A stretch of DNA of 12,909 nucleotides from Firmicutes bacterium UBA5389. GTDB taxonomy: Bacteria > Bacillota > DTU025. Under the pieces are notes generated by a model, which had not been told where the DNA came from, made no database searches, and was given only the letters and a program-made list of their open reading frames with translations. Location: positions 1 through 12,909 of the forward strand of contig DHON01000107.1 in the NCBI GenBank assembly GCA_002409965.1, given 5' to 3'. Made by a program: the position numbers and the translations under genes. Below, piece after piece: positions 7,124 through 12,909 of this stretch. Positions within the stretch are counted from its first letter, which is position 1. Each line of letters begins with the position of its first letter.

Positions 7124-8188
7124 ATGAGCGGTGTGGGGGCAGCTCCCGCAGTTGTGGCGGACGGGCTGCGCAAGGTGTACCGCGTGGCGGTGAGGAAACC
7201 CGGGCTTTGGGGGAGCGTAAGGCAGGTGGTGGCGGGCGAGACCAGGGATGTGATCGCCGTGGACGGCGTCAGCTTCGGCATCAGCCAGGGAGAGTTTGTG
7301 GGCTATATTGGTCCCAATGGGGCGGGGAAGTCCACTACGGTGAAGATGCTCACCGGCATTCTACATCCCACGTCGGGGTGTGTCGAGGTGAACGGGCTGT
7401 CGCCGGCGCGGGCTCGGCAGCGGGTGGCGCAGGAGATAGGCGTGGTGTTCGGCCAGCGCACGCAGCTGTGGTGGGACCTTCCCACGATCGATTCCTTTGA
7501 GATACTGGCTGCCATGTACGATGTGGGGCCCATCGACTACAAGCGTTTCATGGGCGAGTTCACTGACCTGCTCGGCCTGGGGGAGTTCCTCGACACACCT
7601 GTGCGCCGGCTGTCGCTGGGACAGCGCATGCGGGCCGACATCGCCGCTGCGCTCATCCACTCGCCCAGGGTGTTGTTCTTGGATGAGCCCACTATCGGAC
7701 TGGACGTCATGGCCAAGGCGCAGGTGCGCGACTTCCTGACCCGGGTGAATCGAGATCACGGTGTTACGATCCTGCTCACCACGCACGACATGCGCGATAT
7801 TGAAGAGCTGTGTGAACGGGTGATGGTCATAAACCATGGTAAGCTCATGTTCGACGGCGACCTAGAATCCCTGATCGCAAGCGCCGGGCTGCCCACTACC
7901 ATGCGGCTGCGCTTGTCGAGAATGGCTCCCGGCCTGGTCGCCGGGCAGACGCTCTGGGGGACATTGGGAGAAACATCGGGACGAACACCAGGCAACGCTC
8001 TGGAAGACAGTCTGTGTGCAATCACAGCGGTGGACTACTCTGCGAAAAGCGTTGACCTGGCGTTCGACCGCAGGAAGACGTCCGCGGCCCAGGTGCTGTG
8101 GGCAGCGCGGGAACTGGGCGAGGTTCGCGATGTGACTCTTGCCGAGGCGGGGATGGAAGAGACGGTGAAGTGGCTGCTTGTGCAGTAG
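7124..8188 (+). CDS. ABC exporter ATP-binding protein (COG4586 type)
   Basis: A 354-residue cytoplasmic ATPase that powers the two permeases encoded upstream. All nucleotide-binding motifs are intact: Walker A GPNGAGKST (63-71), Q-loop Gln111, signature LSLGQ (163-167), Walker B VLFLDEP (183-189) and switch His221. The N-terminal insert between the first strand and Walker A (KPGLWGSVRQVV) is characteristic of this subfamily. About 100 residues after the ATPase core form an accessory C-terminal domain. The start is ATG with AAAGGAG 9 nt upstream. A 119-nt gap separates it from permease 2; no promoter or terminator stands out there, so it is likely one operon. Only 46 nt separate it from the convergent aldehyde dehydrogenase gene, with no obvious terminator. 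Confidence 0.94.
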   Translation: MSGVGAAPAVVADGLRKVYRVAVRKPGLWGSVRQVVAGETRDVIAVDGVSFGISQGEFVGYIGPNGAGKSTTVKMLTGILHPTSGCVEVNGLSPARARQRVAQEIGVVFGQRTQLWWDLPTIDSFEILAAMYDVGPIDYKRFMGEFTDLLGLGEFLDTPVRRLSLGQRMRADIAAALIHSPRVLFLDEPTIGLDVMAKAQVRDFLTRVNRDHGVTILLTTHDMRDIEELCERVMVINHGKLMFDGDLESLIASAGLPTTMRLRLSRMAPGLVAGQTLWGTLGETSGRTPGNALEDSLCAITAVDYSAKSVDLAFDRRKTSAAQVLWAARELGEVRDVTLAEAGMEETVKWLLVQ

Positions 8189-8234
8189 CTAACCATCACC
8201 GCCCGTCCGCCGCCCAACGCCTCGCGCTTGTGTG

Positions 8235-9722
8235 CTATCGCTCGCGCTCGTTCATGTCGACAAACACCGTCTTGGACCTCATGTATTTGTGAATTCCGGC
8301 AATGCCCAGTCCGCTTTCCTTCCAGCCGGATGCGGGAGATTCGTTGATGCCTTTGCTGTAATAGGTGTTGATGTAGATTTGGCCGGCCTTGATGGCTTCC
8401 GCTACTCGCAGGGCTCGTCGGCAGTCATTGGTGAACACGGCCCCCGCCAGTCCGAAAGGCGTATCATTGGCCAGATCTATGGCCTGCTGTTCAGTCTCAA
8501 AAGGCGTTACCGCAAGGACCGGACCGAAGATCTCTTCTTGGAATATGGTCATCTCAGGAGTGACATCCGCAAACACAGTGGGAGGGACGAAATTGCCTTT
8601 GGCGAGCGCCGGGTCGGCGTAGGGTATGCCGCCGGTGACCAGACGGGCGCCTTCGGCCTTGGCCTTTTCAATGTAGCTCCACACCCGGGCTGCATGGTTC
8701 GGATGAATGAGAGACGGCAGGTTCACTCCTCTTTCGCAGTCGAAACCATCGCCGGGAATCAGCTTCTCACACTCGACTTTCAGTTGGGCCAGGAATTCGT
8801 CGTATATGGACCGATGCAGGACTAGACGTGTGCCGGAGACGCACACCTGCCCAGAGCCCAGGGTGAAGCCGAGCAGAGTCCACTTGACGGCGGACTCCCA
8901 GTCGATATCGGGAAAGACGATATTGGGGCTCTTGCCGCCTAGCTCCAGGGCAACGTCTTTGATGGTCTTGCTGGAATCGGCAATGACCTTCCTGCCCGTT
9001 TCGGTGCCTCCGGTCATGGACACCATGTCCACCAGAGGGCTCTCAACCAGTGCAGTACCTACCTCGCTTCCGGAGCCGGTTACGATGTTGATGACTCCCG
9101 GCGGAAATCCGGCTTCGTGGAGTATCTCCGCCATGGTCAGCATGCTCAGGGAAGCCCAGGACGAAGGCTTTACGATAACAGTATTGCCTGCCGCCAGAAT
9201 GGACGCTATTTTCCCTGTGCCCATCATGAGCGGGCAGTTCCATGGCAGTATCTCGCCAATTACCCCGTAGGGCTGCCACATCACATAGTTGAGGTACCGG
9301 CCGTCCCCATCGACCGGCACGACCTTGCCTTCCAGGCAACGAGCTTTGCCTGCGCTGTACTCGAAACCGTCCAGCGCTTGAGCCACGTCATAGTGCAAAG
9401 CGCCGGCGAAGATCTTCCCGCAATCCAATGCTTCCAGCGCGGCGAATTCCTCCGACCGCTGCGACAAGAGGTCTCTGGCCTCAAGCAAGAGCCGGCTTCT
9501 TTGGCGGTTGGTCATCTTGCCCCAAGGGCCGTGGTCGAAAGCATCTCTGGCTGCTGAAATGGCTTTGTCAACATCTGCTCTGTCGCCACTGTAGGCTGTG
9601 GCGAATGCCTCGTTGTTGGCAGGGTTAGTGATATCGAAAGTCCGTCCGGACACGGACGGGACGAACTTGCCGCCTATGTAGAGCTTGTAGGGTTCTTTCT
9701 TCACGTAGTCATACGGGTTCAT
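8235..9722 (-). CDS. NAD(P)-dependent aldehyde dehydrogenase (betaine-aldehyde-dehydrogenase-like)
   Basis: A 495-residue ALDH-superfamily enzyme oxidising an aldehyde to a carboxylate in the cytoplasm. Catalytic residues are present: Asn162 in LPWNCPLMMGTGK, Glu260 in ELGGKSP, nucleophile Cys294 in GSGQVCVSGTR, and the EEIFGPV motif late in the protein. The segment after the Rossmann Lys185 reads KPSSWAS, with Ser188 where NAD-preferring enzymes usually have Glu, so NADP use is possible. The start at 9722 has GGAGGGGG 8 nt upstream; the longer reading to 9818 overlaps the upstream gene and lacks support. It lies 34 nt after the GrdE-family gene in the same operon, suggesting that it makes the substrate of the reductase or handles a related aldehyde. 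The substrate is not determinable from sequence alone. Confidence 0.93.
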   Translation of the reverse strand: MNPYDYVKKEPYKLYIGGKFVPSVSGRTFDITNPANNEAFATAYSGDRADVDKAISAARDAFDHGPWGKMTNRQRSRLLLEARDLLSQRSEEFAALEALDCGKIFAGALHYDVAQALDGFEYSAGKARCLEGKVVPVDGDGRYLNYVMWQPYGVIGEILPWNCPLMMGTGKIASILAAGNTVIVKPSSWASLSMLTMAEILHEAGFPPGVINIVTGSGSEVGTALVESPLVDMVSMTGGTETGRKVIADSSKTIKDVALELGGKSPNIVFPDIDWESAVKWTLLGFTLGSGQVCVSGTRLVLHRSIYDEFLAQLKVECEKLIPGDGFDCERGVNLPSLIHPNHAARVWSYIEKAKAEGARLVTGGIPYADPALAKGNFVPPTVFADVTPEMTIFQEEIFGPVLAVTPFETEQQAIDLANDTPFGLAGAVFTNDCRRALRVAEAIKAGQIYINTYYSKGINESPASGWKESGLGIAGIHKYMRSKTVFVDMNERER

Positions 9723-9756
9723 AGTCTGTGCCCCCTCCAAAAGCTGCCGTCCGGCG

Positions 9757-11046
9757 CTAGTAATCTTCCGCGGTAAGCAGCCCAAAGCCCGTCTGGTTGG
9801 CGCCGCAATACATCTCATGGGAGATGTCGAACTTCAGCTCGCCCGATGCGTCTACCCCGATCCCGCCCAGTTCCCTGGCCAGTCTGAGCTGGCTACCTCC
9901 CACCGGCGTGAGCCGCGGAAGCGATATCCTCTTCTCGATGCTCCCCGCGCTCACTATCGCGTCAGCCTCCTCCACGCTGTCCAGCAAGGCAACGTCATCC
10001 CCCTCGGGCCCGCCCATCTCATACGCTATGATCACCGTCTTGATTCCCAACTCCTCGCATGCCTTGACCGTCTGCATCGCTTCGATAGCCGAGTTGCCGC
10101 CGCCTTCCCATGTTATGACGGCGCCGTGGGCGTCGAGTTCTTTGGCCAGTTTTGCCGCATACTGCGCAGAACGCACTTTCTCGTCGAACGTGTAGTTGTG
10201 CCCCCGCGCAATGACCACCCCGGCGAAATTGTGATCGATACCGTGGCCCCTATACAGTTCCAGCATGACGGGGTTGTTGCAGTGCAGATAGGTCGGGGTC
10301 TTAAAGCAGGCGTAGGCGTAATTCCCGCTGACCAGGGCGCCGTCGATCATCTCATTGGGGTTGATCACCGTAGGCAGATTCTCATACATGTGCTTGCCAT
10401 AGCAATATGTATGGGCGTACGTTCCCTGCGACTGATACTGGTGGATGTAGACTACATTCGGAAGATCGCTCCGCCTGTTTTCGGTGCTGAAGACTTCCAT
10501 CATGTCGGGTGTCAGATCGCGAACCGTCTCCGCCAGGTATTTGGATACCTTAATGCCTGCTATGCGGACAGATGCGTCATACTCCACGTCGGATTTGCCT
10601 TCAGCCAGCTCGAAGCGGAGAACAACATTGATGGTCTCGTGAAAGGGGCTATAGTATCTGCCGGGTCCGGCCATGTCGATGATCCCTTCGCGGGGTATCA
10701 GCAGTCCGCCGGCATCCCAGGGCAACTCTGCGCTCTCCACCACTGCGACTCCACTCAGGCGATACGTTGTCCCTCTCCCGACTGTCACGGGAGCGGACAT
10801 GAGCCCGGGAAAGGATTCAAGCCCACTGTCCAGTTTGGTACGCGGTTCGATGACGTCCAGGACGTGGATGATCCTCTTCGGCTCTCCGGGTCTGACGATG
10901 TCGACTTGCACGGAGGCCAGGTTGCTGTCCTGTGCCACCAGGTCCCGGATCTCCTGTTCATTGACTACGAGAACCCCGTTGGCGAATGATGTTCCACGGC
11001 CCAAGACAACGTCCGTGACTTTGAAAGTGCCTAGGTTCAGTTTCAT
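9757..11046 (-). CDS. Glycine/sarcosine/betaine reductase protein B, GrdE/GrdG/GrdH-family subunit
   Basis: A 429-residue homologue of the alpha/beta proprotein of reductase protein B, full length for the family. Recognisable segments are VLARG-like VVLGRGTSFANGVLVVN near the N-terminus, VRPGEPKRIIHVLDVIEPRTK (51-71), GIIDMAGPGRYYSPF (121-135), LVSGNYAYACFKTPTYLHCNNPVM (238-261) and YEMGGPEGD. In GrdE of Clostridium sticklandii the proprotein is cleaved at Cys242 to make a pyruvoyl cofactor. The equivalent position here appears to be Tyr243, with Cys247 nearby, so normal processing is doubtful. The start is ATG with GGAGG 8 nt upstream, 32 nt after the selenoprotein gene. The order selenoprotein-first differs from grdE-grdA-grdB and is closer to a grdI-grdH arrangement. 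Substrate class is not certain. Confidence 0.9.
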   Translation of the reverse strand: MKLNLGTFKVTDVVLGRGTSFANGVLVVNEQEIRDLVAQDSNLASVQVDIVRPGEPKRIIHVLDVIEPRTKLDSGLESFPGLMSAPVTVGRGTTYRLSGVAVVESAELPWDAGGLLIPREGIIDMAGPGRYYSPFHETINVVLRFELAEGKSDVEYDASVRIAGIKVSKYLAETVRDLTPDMMEVFSTENRRSDLPNVVYIHQYQSQGTYAHTYCYGKHMYENLPTVINPNEMIDGALVSGNYAYACFKTPTYLHCNNPVMLELYRGHGIDHNFAGVVIARGHNYTFDEKVRSAQYAAKLAKELDAHGAVITWEGGGNSAIEAMQTVKACEELGIKTVIIAYEMGGPEGDDVALLDSVEEADAIVSAGSIEKRISLPRLTPVGGSQLRLARELGGIGVDASGELKFDISHEMYCGANQTGFGLLTAEDY

Positions 11047-11078
11047 GAGGCCTGCCTCCTCTCAAATCCTCAGCCGTT

Positions 11079-12386
11079 TCACGGAGAGAACAATGTCGGT
11101 TTCTCAACCTCGGTACACAGAGAATCGAGTGCAACCTTGATGAGCTTCCTTCTGTACTCGATTTCTCGATCCCGGGGAAGAGAGGCGTCGCTGCACATAT
11201 AGGGAATGCGACCGCCGATGACGATTCTGCTTGCTCCAACCGCTTCCGCGATTGAGCTCATTGCCGTAATGCATGCTGCGGGGATCCCGGCCCTTTCTAT
11301 TTCTTTCGCTAGCGTTGCGCCGCAACGCGTGCCAGTCGCTCAGCTGGATGGGATGAGAACTCCATGCACTCCAGACTCAAGCAGTTCCTGGGCCATTTGG
11401 GCACCGAATTCCGCGCTTCTTTCCACGGGGGTGCCGTTGCCCACGGTGGCGTAGTAAGTATCATGCAGCTTGCCGATGTAGCCCTGTGTTTCGAAGAACC
11501 TCATGGCGTCCACAGGCAGGACTCTATCCGGGTCCTCGTTGGCGAAACTGGCGTCGAACCCTCCATGAACGGCTTCGTACTGTCCGCTTTCCAGACCGTC
11601 GATGCCCTTCAGGGAGTACGACGCCCAGTTGGTTGCGTTGGCGTGCCTGATTCTGTCCGGGTTCCCAAAGGGGACGATACCCGCCTCGGTCACCAGAGCT
11701 ATGGTCGCCTGAGCAAGATTCTTGATCGGTTTGGCGGGAGCGACACTCTCGTAACTTTCCACAGGTGTCTCTGTGGTGTAGGGCTCGCCCGCAAGCTTTT
11801 TGTGCAGCATCTCCACTGCTCTCACGGCTGCAGGCCTATCCGCCAGCTGATTGAGCCGTCTGCCTCGGGGGACATAGCCTTCCTCCTTGGCCGACAGAAT
11901 CGCCTCGCCGCTTGCCATTTTCTTTGCCAACCGCGCCACATTGCGCATGGCGTCCCTCATGCCGGCCGCCGAAGCCGCCGTAGCCACGATGAAGAGGTCC
12001 TTCCTGTACATTTCCACTGCAGGGTTCTCGCGGTACATCGCTGTAACCGCGGGGATGCCCAGGCGCCGGGCCACAGCGGCGCAGATCCCGCCGCAGGCCA
12101 GTCCGTAGCGTCCGGCATTGAAAGCCGGCCCCGCTACCAGCAGGTCTATGCCCTTCTCACCAATAGCCTTGCATACCGTGTCAGTAACGCAGTCGCTGTT
12201 TTCGGCGTAGTAGTTGTCCCCGCAGACGATGGTCATCACGATTTCGTAGCCTTCGCCGAGTTCCCGTTGGAGCGCCATGCCGGGCCCGATGAACCCGTCC
12301 TTGATCTCGAGCGGCGTGTCCGCGGCTTCCTCGCCGCCGATTCCGCCGTAGAACTGGTTGATGTAGTGCGCGATTCGTTTCGCCAT
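11079..12386 (-). CDS. Selenocysteine-containing reductase protein B subunit (GrdB/GrdF/GrdI family), Sec349
   Basis: A 435-residue selenoprotein, matching the roughly 436 residues of GrdB. The frame contains TGA at 11342-11340 (codon 349), and homology continues past it as (Sec)-ATGTRCGATLAKEIERAGIP to a TGA at 11081-11079. Family landmarks are YINQFYGGIGGEE (8-20), GPGMALQ (34-40), CGDNYYAEN, AGPAFNAGRYG (85-95), NEDPDRVLPVD and TVGNGTPV. In the known reaction Sec and the partner subunit deliver a carboxymethyl group to protein A. Start: ATG with GGAGGAAGCTGT, spacing 7 nt. Oddities: the usual UxxCxxC reads UxxGxxC (Gly352, Cys355), and the region around 395-400 (PYMCSD) differs from the usual PHPLGNP. 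It requires SelA/B/C/D encoded elsewhere. First gene of a three-gene operon. Confidence 0.9.
11312..11328 (-). promoter_or_regulatory. Bacterial SECIS hairpin following the selenocysteine UGA
   Basis: In the mRNA a perfect 7-bp stem, GCGUUGC / GCAACGC with a GGC loop (17 nt in all), begins 11 nt after the UGA at 11342-11340. A 17-nt upper stem-loop 11 nt downstream of UGA is the minimal geometry described for Escherichia coli SECIS elements. A competing fold pairs CUGGC with GCUAG below a shorter GUUGC/GCAAC stem. The bulged U known from E. coli fdhF is not evident; bacterial SECIS sequences vary widely. Confidence 0.7.
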
Positions 12387-12709
12387 ACAGCTTCCTCCCT
12401 CCGCTACACGTTCTGAACTGCGAGACCCGTTCCCGAAAATCCCGAATGGCCGGGTTTTTGACCTGCAGAAACTGTGCTCCGAGGACTATGGACCGCAGCT
12501 GAGCTGGGCCGATGGGCCCATGAATACCGTGAATGCCATTAAGCCCAGGGTTGTGCCGAAGAGACTTGCGGCCCGCCGAGCGAGTGTACAGCCCAATTCG
12601 GCAGCGAGTTCGGAAATTCCTTCTGAAACATGAAAGTTTTTTTCGAAGGGCCGTGGGGTTTGCTGCGAAGCGCCCGCGGTCCTGGTGCCCGTAACCCATC
12701 TCGACTGAG

Positions 12710-12738
12710 ATTATCGGAGGAATGGACTGACACGATAA
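12710..12738 (-). promoter_or_regulatory. Possible promoter of the grd-ALDH operon
   Basis: On the minus strand TTATCG (12738-12733) and GATAAT (12715-12710) are 17 nt apart. The -10 matches consensus at 5 of 6 positions, the -35 at only 3. It would give a leader of about 315 nt before the selenoprotein start. No better promoter was found nearer the gene. Confidence 0.3.
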
Positions 12739-12793
12739 GATGTCCATTTTCGTCATAGTCCTGATTGCCTATGTGCAACGCAGGATCAAGTCC

Positions 12794-12829
12794 ATCGACT
12801 AAGCAGTTCTCAATTGGTCTTTGCGCGAT
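12794..12829 (-). repeat. Right copy of the diverged 36-nt element
   Basis: This is the partner of 16-51, in opposite orientation. The promoter -35 (TTGCGC, 12821-12826, plus strand) lies inside it, so the conserved block covers the -35 and about 27 bp upstream of it. Confidence 0.6.
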
Positions 12830-12849
12830 ATGCCAGCTTGCGCTATAAT
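12821..12849 (+). promoter_or_regulatory. Strong sigma-70 promoter facing the right edge
   Basis: TTGCGC (12821-12826), a 17-nt spacer and a perfect TATAAT (12844-12849). Transcription would begin near 12856, run through a short ACGCC/GGCGT hairpin and reach a start codon at 12893. This is the best consensus promoter in the window. Confidence 0.65.
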
Positions 12850-12892
12850 CCCTGCTAGACGCCTGTTGGGCGTTGGGGGAGGCGCAACTCAG

Positions 12893-12909
12893 ATGCGATT
12901 CGTACGACA
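12893..12909 (+). CDS. First codons of a gene continuing beyond the right edge
   Basis: ATG at 12893 lies 10 nt after GGGGGAGG and about 37 nt downstream of the predicted transcription start of a strong promoter. Only MRFVR can be read before the window ends, so no product can be proposed. The call rests entirely on the promoter and ribosome binding site. Confidence 0.4.

Larger units (their letters stand above)
12387..12892. other. Intergenic region: long leader of the grd operon and an outward promoter
   Basis: About 500 nt without a convincing gene; open frames here lack ribosome binding sites. Reading toward the grd operon (minus strand) it holds a possible promoter at 12710-12738, a hairpin with TGGGCC/GGCCCA arms and a 4-nt loop at 12505-12520, a near-tandem ATTCAYGG repeat just upstream of it, and a weak CCCG/CGGG hairpin next to TTTTT near 12432-12455. 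I checked for glycine- and SAM-type riboswitch motifs and saw none. The right end carries a plus-strand promoter. Confidence 0.45.

Noticed and set aside
9817..10989. A 390-codon plus-strand open frame antisense to the GrdE-family gene
   Set aside because: It is a mirror of the real minus-strand gene in GC-rich DNA, has no ribosome binding site and shows no recognisable protein family.
11079..11342. Frameshift or nonsense-mutated grdB pseudogene
   Set aside because: The only in-frame stop is UGA at the known Sec position, the frame does not shift, and a SECIS-like hairpin follows at the right distance.
11364..12416. A 350-codon plus-strand open frame antisense to the selenoprotein gene
   Set aside because: The minus strand encodes a clear GrdB homologue; the antisense frame is His- and Arg-rich with no motif or ribosome binding site.
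12432..12455. CCCG/CGGG hairpin followed by TTTTT as a plus-strand terminator
   Set aside because: The stem is only 4 bp and there is no plus-strand gene upstream for it to terminate.
12539..12778. A 79-codon minus-strand frame in the grd leader
   Set aside because: No ribosome binding site and a low-complexity composition; the frame stays open upstream only because the region lacks stops by chance.

Overview
The window is a GC-rich stretch of bacterial chromosome. Most genes have strong AGGAGG-type ribosome binding sites, and several start at TTG or GTG. The selenocysteine-containing glycine/sarcosine/betaine reductase (Grd) genes, together with the Shine-Dalgarno style, suggest a strict anaerobe, most likely a GC-rich member of the Bacillota (Clostridia/Limnochordia type). 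That assignment is inference; no rRNA or tRNA is present to anchor it.

Layout: (1) 186-1282, minus strand: a PadR-family regulator overlapping by ATGA a membrane protein with two 4Fe-4S clusters (NapH-like), with a recognisable promoter at 1347-1374. (2) 1325-1628: gene-free, ending in a 16-bp-stem terminator. (3) 1629-4306, minus strand: tldD-tldE, a two-gene operon for a heteromeric metallopeptidase. (4) 4582-5019, plus strand: a small two-helix membrane protein, divergent from tldD, with a 10-bp inverted repeat between them. (5) 5326-8188, plus strand: an ABC-2 exporter, permease-permease-ATPase (COG4587/COG3694/COG4586 type). (6) 8235-12386, minus strand: an operon encoding a GrdB/F/I-family selenoprotein, a GrdE/G/H-family partner and an aldehyde dehydrogenase. 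(7) 12387-12909: a long leader for that operon, a strong plus-strand promoter and the first codons of an outgoing gene.

The most interesting part is the grd operon. The selenoprotein gene looks truncated at residue 348, but the stop is an in-frame UGA. It is followed after 11 nt by a 17-nt hairpin, and homology to GrdB continues to a normal end at 435 residues (Sec349). Compared with the family as I remember it, this protein B is unusual. The UxxC redox cysteine next to Sec is replaced by Gly, and the probable pyruvoyl-precursor Cys of the partner subunit is Tyr. The operon also carries an aldehyde dehydrogenase but not the shared components grdA, grdC or grdD, at least within the window. One reading is an aldehyde-to-carboxylate-to-acetyl-phosphate route for betaine or another amine that cannot form a Schiff base; an unknown substrate is equally possible.

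Two diverged copies of a 36-nt element (30/36 identical, opposite orientation) lie at the two ends of the window. The right copy overlaps the -35 of the outward promoter, so it may be a shared promoter-proximal regulatory element.
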